Source of the DNA: Stagonosporopsis chrysanthemi
Lineage: Eukaryota; Ascomycota; Dothideomycetes; Pleosporales; Didymellaceae
DNA length: 64,000 nucleotides
Direction: 5' to 3'
NCBI GenBank assembly: GCA_022560025.1
Contig: JAFISE010000023.1
Coordinates: 209,913-273,912 of the forward strand
This document shows, piece by piece, positions 11,310 through 23,381 of this stretch. The number at the start of each line of letters is the position of its first letter. Positions within the stretch are counted from its first letter, which is position 1. The notes under the pieces were generated by a model. That model was given only the letters and a program-made list of their open reading frames with translations, did not search any database and had not been told where the DNA came from. The position numbers and the translations under genes were made by a program.

Positions 11310-12248
11310 GATGAACGTGCAGTAGACCGTTGGCCAAAGGAGTACAAATGTATTGTTAAAAGTGCTCTCCCAGGCAAGATTATATATTCGCGTCAGAACC
11401 AGGTCACCCTAGGCACATCTTACTCGGGTGCATGGACTCCCCACCGAAGTGTCATACCCCTGCCCGTGCACGTGCGAAGTGGGCAGCGAACCCACACTGA
11501 ACGGTACGTTGAGGTGCGAACAAGCACAATCATGGCCATCATAGCATGGCGCGGCTTAGGTGTGTTTTTGAATGCACTGGTGATGCGCTGAGGGTGAGGC
11601 AGGAGTTTGAATTGCTGCCCTAGCATATCTATTCCAAAGCAAAATGTCACGACCATCTAAGAATAAATTGGTTATCATAACAGTTTCTTCAAGAGGTACG
11701 AATGTATTCTGAACATAGTGGGGAGCCTTTTCACTGACTTCAATAAGGCCTTGGCGTTGCACTGGCGTGTCATCTGGCAGCCAGAGGTGCTAATATAATG
11801 ACAAATTACATTTTGGATGCTTCTTCTGTTGCAGCACTCGACCTCATGTAAGAGGTTGAGTCCAAACACACCAAAAAGACTCTGTTGGCACAAGTTGACA
11901 TCATGACTGCCAATGACCTAGAGCGACCGATACAACTTGCCGAAGCAGCCTTTTGGCAAGACAGGAAGTTCTAGATTGTTATTTTGATCAAAGATTCCAG
12001 CGTTGTGAGCCCGGCACTAATGGGCTTGCTTTGTAATTCAAAGGCTGGCTGGATTACAGGCCAAGTCATTGGTAGTAACGGCGGTGGTCTCATGACGAAG
12101 GGATGACTGCACCGCTCAGCGGCGTAGATAAGAATATATATTGAATCATACAGCACCTTCAATGACTATACAGAGCTGACAGTACTTGATTGTAGTTGCG
12201 ATAGAGCTGATTAGATCCACCTGTCCCGGATTGCCAGTGATGCGAATC
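11310..12248. other. Intergenic, no supported gene
   Basis: Several short open frames on both strands, none with introns, motifs or a convincing start. It separates the SDR start from the 3' end of the DUF7580 gene. Confidence 0.5.
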
Positions 12249-14162
12249 TCATTTAATACCAAGCTTGGTGAACTTTGTAATCAGCCCGTCCAGCTCCCAC
12301 ACCACGTTCGTGTAGAATGCTGACTGCAACCTTTTCTCACTCAATTGGTCGCCAAAACCAAAATCACAGCTCAAGCATCTTTTGGCTATGCTCTGGTACT
12401 CCAGGCCAAGGGGCGGCGTTCGGTCTTTCTGAAGCCTTCTGGCAGTGAGAACTGGATTGCCCTCGTCCTCTTCCGTCATCTCTGCCTCGATTGGCGACCA
12501 ATACGCGATTTCGAGTAACGCTACCCCTAAACAAAAGAGTGTCGGATTCCCAATTCCTTGTCGAATTTGATTGGATGCTGCATCTTTAACGAGTTGAATA
12601 CCTTGCATCGGTACTTCATTTTGTGGTTCGTTGAAGCTGGAGCTGAGATGGAGTGTTCGTAGAGTGGCAGGATTCATGGCAGTGTCCTTTCCCAGATATT
12701 TCAAGTCCGAAAGGCGCCAATGATCTGGAAACCAAGGCGTTTCGTTGTACTGCAAGACTGCTATAGCCAGCTTGTGGGCCATTCTCAGTTGATCTACAAT
12801 CCCAATGACATCGTCAACATTCTCTTTGAGCGCGTCTTCGATTGAATGGACTTTCGGCCCTGCAGACACATTGAATTCCGACGTAGCCAACGTGTCCCGG
12901 AAGTAAAATGAATGTTTGTATAGGCATGCATCCTCAAGATAGCCTACGCAGTGAAGTTCATGCGAAACAGATCGAGTGGAATACCTTATCCTGAGATATT
13001 CACAAAGGTCTTGCGTCTGACCCAGATCTATGGTTCTTCCCATCAAATTATGGGAATTCACCGGAGAGTCACACGAGGTCTCCGGCAGCATTGACCATCG
13101 ACCTTGTTTGACTTTCTTCTTTCGACAAGACTCTGTAGAAAGATCCGTCGAGGCCTTTTTCTTTACCGTCCTGGTTCTAGTCTCGACAGAGCTGCCATTT
13201 GTGAGATTCCGATTCAGCGACCTCTCAGTTGTCTCGGGTGCTGGGGGTTTGAGTTGATAGGAAGATGAGATAGTTGACGACTGCACATAAAACCAGATCT
13301 GTGCTTGTGCTACCCTACTGGTTCCGTATTAGAGAAGCAACTGGTTCAGGGATCGATTAAATTACCATGGCTGGTCACCCTTGTGGGGCTTTTGACATGA
13401 AATCGCAAGGTCGAGCTGAACGTTGTCGTCCACTTCAGCATCAAGACAGAGCTTGGCAAAATGACCTCGCTGTGCGGCACTTTGACAGCGCCAACTCTTG
13501 CTTAAAGCGTTATGTAGCTGCCGAGAAGCAGACTGTACTGCGGAGAACTGGCTGGGTAGAGGTTGGTGCTGAATCTGTATTCCTGCTGTTGGCGGGTCGG
13601 GTCGCTGGAGATCTTCTATCTGCAGCCGTAATCTGCTCAGCTCGTTGTTTCTTTCCTTCAACCTCATAAGACATTTCTCGTATTTGGCTTCGTTGAAGGT
13701 GATTCTGATTACACTGCGCAAGCGTTTGACGGAATCCCCCTAGAGAGTGTAAGTAAGGACAAAAATACGTGCATGAGCTACCTGGAACTGGAAATGACTG
13801 ACCTGCGACTTCTTCATCAATAGCTCATTAAACTTTGCCATTTCTATCCTCATCTTGTCGAGAATTTTCTTTGTTCTCTCCACCGTTTTTATGCATGAGC
13901 TATAGCTCTCTTGGAGCGCCTCGTTTAAGTCATCTCTAGGTTCGTCAATCATTCCCTTGCTCTTCAAGCATCGGCACAGAAGCTGGATCTCGTTGTTGAA
14001 GTTCGTCCGAGAGCTTGCTAGCCTTGCAGCCACTTCTTCTACTGCGTCGGAATAATGCCGGCATGTGTGCAGCTTGTCTCTGATGAAAGAGTAGGACTTC
14101 AGGGATTCAACAACAATTGGGACGACGCCAAATGCAACGCCCACGATTTCGATACCAGACAT
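12249..14162 (-). CDS. DUF7580-type protein, pair 1
   Basis: Predicted 599 residues from exons 14162-13803, 13739-13366 and 13314-12249, with introns of 63 and 51 bp (the second acceptor could also be 3 bases earlier). The N-terminus, MSGIEIVGVAFGVVPIVVES, is hydrophobic and followed by about 200 residues that look helical. A cysteine/histidine patch (W-R-C-Q...G-H-F-A-K-L-C) comes before the C-terminal half, which carries DUF7580 hallmarks: N-E-T-P-W-F-P near residue 435, L-F-C-L-G-V-A-L-L-E-I near 500, T-A-R-R-L, and K-R-C-L-S-C-D-F-G. The last three resemble a kinase C-lobe without catalytic residues. It diverges from the zinc-finger gene at 14498 across 335 bp and is paralogous to 42530-44519. 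No function is established for this family; a recognition or regulated-death role is only inferred. Confidence 0.85.
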
Positions 14163-14497
14163 GATGACGCGAAGGGTTGTAGGTATATTTTCCTGGAGTT
14201 TAGGGTGTGGGCGGCAGGCTGTTAAGCAGAAAAGAGGGCTGAGTGTTGCTCCGCCTCATTGTTGGCATGCACACCTGCATAGCCCCGCACGCCTCACAAG
14301 CGCCCTAACATATGACCGGCTGAAGCATCCCTCGTTAATCTGTGGTCTACTTGAGACCATTTGGTTACTTTGACAGCCACATTCTGTCCAAATCATTTTA
14401 ATTCTTTTCCGTTGCACCGCACTACAAGCAGGCAGCCGCTCCAGTCAAAATCGCATCGCGCAAGGCTGAACGTCCGATACCAGTCTTAAGAGTCAGG
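14163..14497. promoter_or_regulatory. Shared divergent promoter of pair 1
   Basis: 335 bp lie between the two start codons, with no room for separate promoters, so the genes are probably co-controlled. I see no alignable block shared with the equivalent gap at 42164-42529 and no named binding site I can defend. Confidence 0.6.
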
Positions 14498-17400
14498 ATG
14501 CAGACATCTCACCAAAATAGACCTGCGATTATTGATGAGGAAACTGTCAGTCTTGCGGAAAACGAGGACCGCATCGAGCTTTGGCGAAAAGAGGCCCTCC
14601 CTGGGACCGGAGAAGATGATCCAGTCCTGCATATAGTTGCGTGTTGCCTCAACCTCCTACAGAGCCTTACCAAAAGGCCGGGATCCACAAAACGCGATGC
14701 AAACGGCCTACAGCGGTGCCTTGGGACCTTGCAGCTCTGGGCACACGAACATGGCGTGCACGATGGGACAATGCAATCAACGCTGGAGAAATCATTCGAT
14801 CTTTGTCAAGCTGTTCTGGAGTTACTGATTCCACTATTGAAACTGCTGCTACGAGGTAGGGCCTCTTTCTTATTCTCGTAATACTGCACTAATTCAACGC
14901 AGGCGTCTCGAATCTGTCTGCATCCCACGCACTCCCGGATGAAGTCGCAACGCAGTACAAAGATACTCTGAAAATCTACCAACAAACCAAGTGGAGAGTC
15001 AATGATGATGACACATCGAGCGACAGCGAAATGGGCCGCGATGATATCAACGCAGTGATTGAGCCAGTGAAATTGGGGCTATTAATTCGGAAGACCAAGA
15101 TATACACCCACTGCCTCGTGGACCTTGGCAGCTCTTTACGTTCTCCAGCGGTCGACGATATGAAAGACGGAGTGACAGTCGGCATGAGTTATGAGCAGCG
15201 TTCCGCCACGGACTACCACATAGATCGCCTGATAGAAAAGTTTCCCTTTGCTCAGCTTGACCTGCTCCAGTGTCTTGGACAAATAAGCTGGGACAGGTTT
15301 CAGCGAATGAAGCAATTGCGTGAGCTAAGTGCTCAGGATCAATCCGCCGTTGCATCCGATGGAAAGTCCCACGCTGTTCGCTCGGAATTCCAGGATTCAG
15401 GGCTTGGGACTTCACTTCCGGCCGGTGCTTCATCTTACGCCGCGACTGTCAAGTCTTCTATTTCAATTATAGCTGGAGGAAAAAGAGCTCAAATCCCGCT
15501 GCTATCTGCCGATGCTAAAGCGGGGAAACGATTCGAATGTTCCGCTTGTGGCAGATTCATTCAAGCAACCAACGACCGCGACTGGAGGTCAGTCATGGTT
15601 TCTTAAAGTGATTGACGATTCCATTGACACAAGTTAGGAAGCATCTATACACCGACCTACAGCCCTACAAATGTTTCTTTACGGATTGTGTTGTGGCTGG
15701 GAACTCATTCAGCACCCTTCAGGTCTGGGGTGCACATCTCGAGACCGAGCACAGCCTTGGCCCCGACTGGCAAGCTATTTCATGTCCCCTGTGTCTCGAA
15801 ACCACAGAAAGCGGGAAACGGGCAATGATCAGTTATTTCGCTCAGCATATGGAAGATATAGCTGTTGCAGCCATTCCACCCGAAGTTGGTTCCAAATCCG
15901 AATCCGAATCCGAATCCGATAGCAAGTCTGAAGATGAATCATCATTCTCTCTGATGTTTGAGCGAGCACAGGACGACACTGCTACAGTGTACCTTGACGC
16001 TTTGGCCCGTTATCATTCATCAGTACACCCAGATCCTGTCTTCGTCCCAGCGACCGGACTAAGCTTATATGAACTCAAGGAATCTGTTGAAGCTAAAGGT
16101 GGCTTTCTGTGTGTTTGCGAGCAGAACAAGTGGGCCAAAGTCGTGTCCGAACTCAGCTACGAAATCACGCCAGCTATTATGGAGAGCGTCTACCGAACAT
16201 GGGTTCTCCCATACGAGGAGCACATAAAAGCTATAGAGTCCCATCAGCCGGACACACTTGAACACAGCGCAGGTGAGAAAGAGGAAGTCAGTCCCGATGA
16301 CCCTAGTGTACAGCCACGGTCTCTAGGAGATGGCCACCATGGCAGTCACCAGAACTCGACTGTGTTGACCACGAACGAGATCCATATTCAGGTAAAGCCG
16401 TGTTCCAATGAGGAAGCTATCTTGACCCCTGCATTGGAAGAAATGTCGACCGTTACCGTAAAGCCTCTCAGTGAGCGTGGACGTCCCCTCCTTCAAGCCC
16501 TTGACGCTGCTACCTTGGATCAGTTGACCAGCGGTTCCGATCGATCGCCATCTACTGTGCCCACAGCAAATCCGCCTTCCGACATGTGGTACTGTTGCAG
16601 TTGTGAGACTTGGAACATGGGGTGGTACGATGTCTGCCCTGTTTGTAAGGCGGGAGTCAGGCCACGTTGGGAAGCTCCCCTTGAGCCCAAGGGTAGACTC
16701 AGATCCGAGCATGGCAACCTGTCTGTTGCCACACCGCCACGGGCGAGCTCCTCTTCCGCTGTTGTCTCTGCGTTTGGAAGTCCTCCAAGGGCGTCTGAAC
16801 AAACGGATATCAACCAACGCCAATATCGCAGGCTTCAAGACATTCGAAAATGCGCTGCGTGCAGAGCGTCAAGGCAAAAGGTAAGCTAAATCGATACAAA
16901 GAAAATCCAAAAAGGTAACACTAACGTGCTGCAGTGCATGGCAACCGTGGACTGGCCTGCGAGATGCGAACGGTGCATAAGATATAACTTACCATGTTCA
17001 GAGCGCACATCAGCAAAGAGAACTGAGCGCTATACCGACAAGGGCCCCTTCGAAGTTTATCTGCCTGATGTTCTGAATCCGACGACAAGCCTGGAACCTG
17101 AAGCAGGCTTTAAACTTGAGGACAACATCACTGATGAGCACCAGCAGGACTCAGGAGCTGCAGGGCCCAAAACTCATCGACCCCACAAGGATATCCTGGA
17201 CGACTGGGGTAATGCATATGATGATACTTACTGGTCCGGCTTAGATCTCTCCAAAACGGAGCCCGCCTACATCTCCGCTACATCTGCCAGGCTGAACGAG
17301 GCTCTATGGTCGCAATCCCCCAATAATGATGGAGAACGGAAGGAGCTGTACCAACCAAGCGACTTGCTAGTTGTGCCTGGACCTTCCAATACAAAAGAAG

Positions 17401-17777
17401 GGATACCAATTCAGGTTGCAGATAGCTCACTTGGGGCCGTTCCACCACATGACGCCGCGACTAGTTCAACGACCTCAAAAGATGTTCCAGCATGGAAACC
17501 TGTTCACTGCCCTGTTAAGGATTGTGGTGTCGTCTTCACAGGGCGATACTGCAAAATCAATCTGCGGCGTCACCGGCGGCTTCTTCATAACGAGTTGGCG
17601 CCGGAGATGGACTGTGAAGTTCCCAACTGCTCGAAAAAGTTCTTGAGATCGGACTCGCGACTCAAGCACTACCGAGAAACTCATCCCCAGCTAGCACATC
17701 CGATGCCACGTGCACGCATGCGTCATCTGTTATCAACCCCGCAGCAAAACAACCCCTCCACCCAAAATCTAGCATAG
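14498..17777 (+). CDS. Multi-zinc-finger protein with ARID and Zn2Cys6, pair 1
   Basis: Predicted 1,042 residues from exons 14498-14855, 14903-15587, 15638-16880 and 16935-17777. The N-terminal 430 residues match a common fungal C2H2 family: a helical region with L-x-L-W-A-H, F-x-D-S-G-L-G-T-S-L, then F-E-C-S-A-C-G and a C2H2 block ending F-A-Q-H-M-E-D-I-A (about 330-430). A Ser/Glu/Asp run follows. Residues about 475-555 read like an ARID domain (L-Y-E-L-K...G-G-F...W-A-K-V...Y-R-T-W-V-L-P-Y-E-E). About 664-690 is a RanBP2-like four-cysteine finger. Cys753, 756 and 763 open a Zn2Cys6 cluster split by the last intron, and two C2H2 fingers lie at about 953-1016. Nuclear DNA binding is likely; targets are unknown. 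It is paired head-to-head with the DUF7580 gene at 14162. Confidence 0.82.
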
Positions 17778-18406
17778 AGCTCCTCGATTACCAATGTACA
17801 CATCAAGTACCTGCCGGCTCTATACATGGCTTAATCCCAAACACCATGCTTTGCGCCTCTCCGTCTCCATCCACAGACGACGGGACGTGACGTTCCCCCT
17901 CCCCCATCGTGACCGCCACAGACGTTACTCTGCCCCCTTCTGCAACTCTGCTTCCAATCACATCATCGCCGGTCTCCGTACCCGCGCCTCCGCAATGCGC
18001 ACCCCGAACAGCTCACAGATACGGAAGAGCTGCAGTCATGCAAGGAGCCAGGAGCAGCGTTTTAGTTCTACTTGTTATCCACAAACGGGTAGAGTTGGGG
18101 GTGGGGGTCGCCAGTGAGGAGACGGGTGGAGGACAGACCGTTTTCAAGTGATTCGATAGGTCGGACAGGCAGAGTGGCGGGTGGTGGGTGTTCGATGGTC
18201 GACGTTCGATGTTGACTGTCGAACGGGAGAAAAAGGAGTATCAGGGAACCCATCTCATGCAGTCTATCATACAATACCAATACACTAGAAACATCTCCTC
18301 GCTGTGTCTACCAAATACTATGTGCGAAACCGACATGTCTATCTTCTGAGCACCCCTCCCCATAGCAAGACATCTCTCAACCATCTCCATCTCATCCCCT
18401 AACCCC
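17778..18406. other. Convergent 3' intergenic region
   Basis: Lies between the 3' ends of the zinc-finger gene and the AAA ATPase gene. It is C/T-rich with small open frames only; nothing further is supported. Confidence 0.6.
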
Positions 18407-21400
18407 TTACCCCCTCACCCTCGCAGCACCCTCATCCCGCTTCCCCATATTCTCCCCAAACCCAAAACCCTTCTTCCCCTTCTTCCCCTTCTTGTCGCCA
18501 AACTGCTCGTCAAACTTCTTAATGGCACCAAGACTGCTCATGTCCTCGCTGATACTGGCGCTGATCTCCTGCAGCGCGGCGTCGAAGTGGCGCGGCAGGA
18601 GGGTGCGGATGGGCGGGAAATCGTAGGCGATGCCGCGAACGAGGTGGGCGGGGGTTGTGGGGGTGGAGGTCGAGGAAGGAGGTGTAGGGAAAGATGGCGG
18701 TGGCGGGGCCGAGGGGGCCGAGGTGTGGTGGGGGAAGGCGGGAGTGGATGCAGTGTCGTCTTGGCGCTCTGGCTCTGCGGGCGCGGGTGTGTTGAGGGTC
18801 GCTTCCGCGGCGGCTTTGGCGGCGACTTCGTTTTCCTCTTTGACGCAGGCGAGGGCTGCGGAGACGGCGACGTTCTTCAGATCGCTGCCGCTGTAGAACG
18901 GCGTGCGCTTTGCAAGGTCGTCGAGATCGATGGTGGGGTCGAGTTGTTCGCCTTTGAGGTGGATGCGCAGGATTTCTTTGCGGTCGGCTTGCGTGGGGAG
19001 GTCGACGAGGAGGCGGCGTGGGAGTCGGCGGATGACGGCGTCGTCGAGATCGAAAGGTCGGTTTGTTGCAACCATAACGAAGACGCTGAGATCATTCAAG
19101 CCGTCCCATTCCTTGAGAAATTGGTTCAGAATGTCTCGGTGGCTGGTGCGTTCGCGCATTGCGTCTCGTGAAGCGAAGACAGCGTCAGCTTCATCGAGGA
19201 AGACGATGCAGGGTGATAGCTTTCGTGCTAACGAGAAGATGGCGGCCACGTTCTTTTCGCCCTCACCCACGTACTTGTCCATGATTTGCGAGCCTGAGAC
19301 TTCGAGTACAGTGCTACCTGACTCCTTCGCTACAGCTTTAGCAAGTAATGTCTTTCCAGTACCGGGAGGTCCGTATAAGAGAGCGCCAGATATCTTTTCA
19401 GTGGCAAGGATACCGTAGTTGAATGCATCCGGACGAAGGAGCGAGAGGGAGGTGATTGTGCGGATGGAATCGACTGTCTCCTTGGGTACGTGGACTTGAT
19501 CGAAGGTAGTCTTGATCTGATCAGGGTTTGCGATGCCAGAAATCAGGCGCTTCTCATGTTTGGTCGCGCTTGCGGTAATGCGTTGAAGATCGCGCTGGCG
19601 TTGCATGTCAATCTCACTATGCCTTTTTTTCGCCTTGACCTGCGCCTCAGCTTCCGGGCCAAGGTCCTGTCGGGGCTGCTGCTTCTGCAGTGTCTTATCA
19701 AATGAAAGGTACTTGACAGTGTCACTAGCCCTCAGAAGTCCCATGGCTAGCGCGACGTGGGCCCAGTTGACCTGACCCTGTTCGATTTCATCTTGAGTTG
19801 TCCCGTTGGGGTTTGTGACGTGTAACCCAAGAGCCGTCAGTGCTATGCGGTGCACCTCATCGTACGTCAAAACGCGGTTGAGGTAAGCCTCGGGTATTAT
19901 CGCAGCAAAATTCCGGTGGTGTTGAATCGTCAGTTCCATGTCTGAAATGCGCGCAGCTGCTACAGGGTCCAAAGACCGTAACATATCCTGAGTGTGAAGC
20001 ATGTTGATGCCGCAGAATTTGCCACGTTCTTTGGGCGACAGCACCGCCGAGCCTACCTCACCCTTCGCCATGGCGTTTGACTCGTCTAACAAGGACGACT
20101 TGTCAGAGTCTGCTGCTACAACAATGGTCCGGAAGAAGCTGCTTTCACCTTCTGACTGGAGGCCGTGAACACCACCTGCCGAGAGGTCAGGTGTGAGTTC
20201 GAGCGAGCAAGTGCTGCCAACAATCATAACGCTTTCGCCAGCGCTCCGTCTCTTTCGAACAATTTCCTCGAGCTTTTGGATAATGCGACCGCCGTAATGT
20301 GTGGCGTTGAGTTCTTTGAAGTCTCTGACGTAGATAATCTTTGACTTCTTAGGTACTTGTGTTGCAGACGGGACTGACCCAATGTTCACAGTCATGTTGA
20401 TTCCGGGTCTTGCGGCTGCGGGAAGAGCAGAATTAAGCTCGAGCGGTCTTCCATCTGAGCTTACGGAGTAGTCGAAGAAGGCGGGATCGCTTCCTCTCCG
20501 CTTCTTTGACCCTGCTTCTGGTGATGTTCGCAGTTGGAACCCCTCGTTGCCAACGATGTTGCGACTCTGCTTCAGCTCACTGGCATCGATCAAGGCTTCA
20601 AGGAGTGTTGCCAGCTTCAGGTCCTCGAGCTGAATCTCGCTCTGGCTTTGTACGCGACTTGGTTCATCGCTGAGTGCGTTGGCTGAAGTATCGAACGGAT
20701 TGGATGAGATCGACTGCCCAGCTTTGAACTTGTTTGAGAGCTCTTTGATAGAAGCCAGAGCAGACAAGGGCAAGATCAAGGGGAATGCACCCATCTTGGG
20801 TTTCTCTGAGTGATCTATGGACGAAGGCTGGGCAGAGTCCAGATCTTCTTCTGCTCCATCGTCCTTGCCCATCTCCTCGAAAGCGTTTGCGAGCTCGGAG
20901 CTTAGGCGGTAGGTTTCGTAGCCGAGCGACCGTATCGACCGTGGGGACGGCTCAGTGCCTTCGCCGAGATAGTCTCCTGCTAGCTGAGCCAGATCGTTAG
21001 CACGCAACACAATTAGCTCGGAGTCCATTTCCAATGCTGTCGCTTCCACAGCTCTGTCTATCAAAAGCTCATGGTCGGGTACGGGCGAGTGCAGGATGAG
21101 GTTCGTCTTCGTTGCCGGGAAAGTGTTGCCGATCGACGGACGCAAAGTTGACAGTGCCGTTGCAATGCTGGCACGGACTTCGGCCAGCACAACGGGCGAG
21201 AGACGTTTTGAGCCTCTCGATGATCTCGACTTGGCGTGCTCTCTTTTGAGCATGTATCGTTGAGTCTTGCTGTTCAGCTCATTCACTCGCTCGGCAAGCG
21301 GTTTGCTTGGATCCGAGAGCAGCTCCTGGTTGGCGTTGAAGAGCTGTTCGCGAAGCTCCAGCCTGATTTTGAGCTCTTCTTCACCCATAGAATGTGCCTT

Positions 21401-22075
21401 GTTATCGATGGGGCCTAAGGATTTAGCCTCCGGGCTTGGTTCGGATTCGGCAGCAATCCTGTCCTCCAGATACTGTTCAATCTTGCGCTTTTCCTGGTCG
21501 TCCAGACGCCTGCCCCACAGACCACGGACCAGCCGCGCCAGCACCTTGACAGCATCTAGATCTTTAGAGGCTGGTATTGAGCATGTCGCGCTCTCGCCTG
21601 TCTCTGTGTGGGTGATGGATACCGACAATGACTTTGGTGTGATGTGCTGCTGCAGCTCTGTGGGCACGTCCTCGCGGCGCAGTACACGTCTTTTGAGAAA
21701 CCAGTCTGGTACGTTCACAGGTGGCAGGCCCTGTGTCTTCCTCCCGCGTTGCTGGCGGCGCTGGGCTGCCAGGTACCGCCGTGTCGTCTCGCGCGATCGC
21801 TGGACTTTCTGCGCCAGGAGTTCGGGGTCCTCGTTCGCTATCTCGGTCTCTGCCTGCTGTTCCCCTGCTGCCGCCTTCTCGCGGTCGCCCTTATCCCCGC
21901 CATCCCCGGCAATGGGTGTGCTATCGGGCCCCGGCGGCGGTGTCGCTGCGGAAGCGAGTGCGCGTGTGGTGTGTATTGAACGGAGGCGTGGTATCGATGG
22001 GTAGCGGCGGCCCCGAATAAAGCGCGCTGGAGCTCGTCCTATCGATGCTCGCAGCGCAGACCGTATCACATACAT
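18407..22075 (-). CDS. Large mitochondrial Msp1-like AAA ATPase
   Basis: Single-exon gene of 1,222 residues. The open frame runs further upstream, but the first ATG is at 22075, giving MYVIRSALRAS, an arginine-rich, acid-free N-terminus typical of a mitochondrial presequence. A charged, probably coiled region follows. The AAA module is in the C-terminal third: Walker A G-P-P-G-T-G-K-T near residue 901, Walker B I-V-F-L-D-E-A-D near 956, then V-A-T-N-R-P-F-D-L-D and the I-R-R-L-P-R-R arginine-finger segment. This places it nearest to the Msp1/ATAD1 and related meiotic-clade ATPases, which extract or remodel membrane proteins. It is about three times longer than Msp1. The tail is lysine/glycine-rich after a low-complexity Pro/Ser/Thr insert. 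Confidence 0.88.
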   Translation of the reverse strand: MYVIRSALRASIGRAPARFIRGRRYPSIPRLRSIHTTRALASAATPPPGPDSTPIAGDGGDKGDREKAAAGEQQAETEIANEDPELLAQKVQRSRETTRRYLAAQRRQQRGRKTQGLPPVNVPDWFLKRRVLRREDVPTELQQHITPKSLSVSITHTETGESATCSIPASKDLDAVKVLARLVRGLWGRRLDDQEKRKIEQYLEDRIAAESEPSPEAKSLGPIDNKAHSMGEEELKIRLELREQLFNANQELLSDPSKPLAERVNELNSKTQRYMLKREHAKSRSSRGSKRLSPVVLAEVRASIATALSTLRPSIGNTFPATKTNLILHSPVPDHELLIDRAVEATALEMDSELIVLRANDLAQLAGDYLGEGTEPSPRSIRSLGYETYRLSSELANAFEEMGKDDGAEEDLDSAQPSSIDHSEKPKMGAFPLILPLSALASIKELSNKFKAGQSISSNPFDTSANALSDEPSRVQSQSEIQLEDLKLATLLEALIDASELKQSRNIVGNEGFQLRTSPEAGSKKRRGSDPAFFDYSVSSDGRPLELNSALPAAARPGINMTVNIGSVPSATQVPKKSKIIYVRDFKELNATHYGGRIIQKLEEIVRKRRSAGESVMIVGSTCSLELTPDLSAGGVHGLQSEGESSFFRTIVVAADSDKSSLLDESNAMAKGEVGSAVLSPKERGKFCGINMLHTQDMLRSLDPVAAARISDMELTIQHHRNFAAIIPEAYLNRVLTYDEVHRIALTALGLHVTNPNGTTQDEIEQGQVNWAHVALAMGLLRASDTVKYLSFDKTLQKQQPRQDLGPEAEAQVKAKKRHSEIDMQRQRDLQRITASATKHEKRLISGIANPDQIKTTFDQVHVPKETVDSIRTITSLSLLRPDAFNYGILATEKISGALLYGPPGTGKTLLAKAVAKESGSTVLEVSGSQIMDKYVGEGEKNVAAIFSLARKLSPCIVFLDEADAVFASRDAMRERTSHRDILNQFLKEWDGLNDLSVFVMVATNRPFDLDDAVIRRLPRRLLVDLPTQADRKEILRIHLKGEQLDPTIDLDDLAKRTPFYSGSDLKNVAVSAALACVKEENEVAAKAAAEATLNTPAPAEPERQDDTASTPAFPHHTSAPSAPPPPSFPTPPSSTSTPTTPAHLVRGIAYDFPPIRTLLPRHFDAALQEISASISEDMSSLGAIKKFDEQFGDKKGKKGKKGFGFGENMGKRDEGAARVRG

Positions 22076-23381
22076 ACGGGCGTCGAGGGCGGTCCCTTGG
22101 CGAAGAAGGGATGGCGCCTGTAGAAAAGATGATAGGAAGGAAGATGGGCGCGTGGGCGTCGCGGCGCGTCGTCCTGTCACGCTGCTCAACTTTTCTGACG
22201 TTCCAAGGGTTCTCAGCGGCAAACGGCGCGCTTATCGCGGCTGCGTAGCCAATCACAACACAGCAACGCCGCAGGAGTCGAGGTAAATTATGGCGAGAAG
22301 AAGAGATTAGAGATCAAGATGGCCCGTGGATCCTTCTCGCCTTGCTCAAAACCTCTTATACAGATTCTCGTGAACCTCGAAGTTTGTGTCTGGACTTCGA
22401 TTCTGACGTGTCGGCATTCTCGTTATCCTTGCTGTTCCAGGATCTGTCGTTGAGAGAGCATGGGGGCAGAATGCTTGTTATTGTTGACCTTGCTCGAGAT
22501 GGTGAAAGAAGCGTCTCGCGCCTGGGAACTTGGACGTCGCGTCAACGGAGAGGCTTGTTGAGTCTCTTAACTTCAATCTTAAACCACTGAAGACGAGCAG
22601 GCTGGATGCATCGCCGACTCGAAACCTTGTCGTGAGAGTTAGTGTTGCTCTCTTTAGCATGATGAGCCTTGCATAACTGCGCGATACTACAGGTCGTCAT
22701 CAGCGGTGGCCATGCTCAGTACATGCTCGTGCCGTGGCTCCATCTGTCACACGGCAGACGGGTACCTGCATGATCGTTGCTGGGATTCTCGCGGCCTTCG
22801 CTCACGATGTTTGCAAAGCGTGCGCCCACACAATGACCACGAGTCAAGAACCCTCGAGTCAATATTCCACGACGCCCTAACGGGTCAAGCTGCGAAGCTT
22901 GGGGTGTGACTGCTGTGATAAGGCTTACCGAGCGCACCTTACTGGACGGTACCTGGGGCTGAAGAGGCATGGTCTGCGATGATCCCCATTGTCCGTGTTG
23001 ACCGCCCGCAAAAACGTAGCAGTTCTCTCGTCGCACGCTGGGCGAGTCCACTGACCGTGCATGGATCCCTAGACCTGCAACAGGTGCGATCTTTCACTCT
23101 CACCCCTCGTCTGGTGCGCAATTGAGCGTGCGTGTCGACTGGACGCTCACACTGGCTCCAGACTCACGGCGAGCGGTGACGCACGTTCACATACCTGCCA
23201 CCAGCAATCCACAATCCACAATTCACGCCCGAACAACGCACTGCTGCAGCAAACCACGGCAGATTGGACAGGACGACTTCTTGCAAGCAGACCCCAGGCC
23301 GTGACATGACGTGTAGCTGAGAATTGAGATGTCTGTTATTGTCCATCGCCTTCCTTCTCCTCGATTGACCTGGAGGAAGCG
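22076..23381. promoter_or_regulatory. Divergent intergenic region, AAA ATPase and WD40 genes
   Basis: 1.3 kb between two divergent start codons, so both promoters and 5' leaders lie here. Small open frames on both strands have no support. No specific site is called. Confidence 0.5.

Noticed and set aside
21267..22004. 245-codon open frame antisense to the AAA ATPase
   Set aside because: Low-complexity Ser/Arg translation opposite a clear gene.
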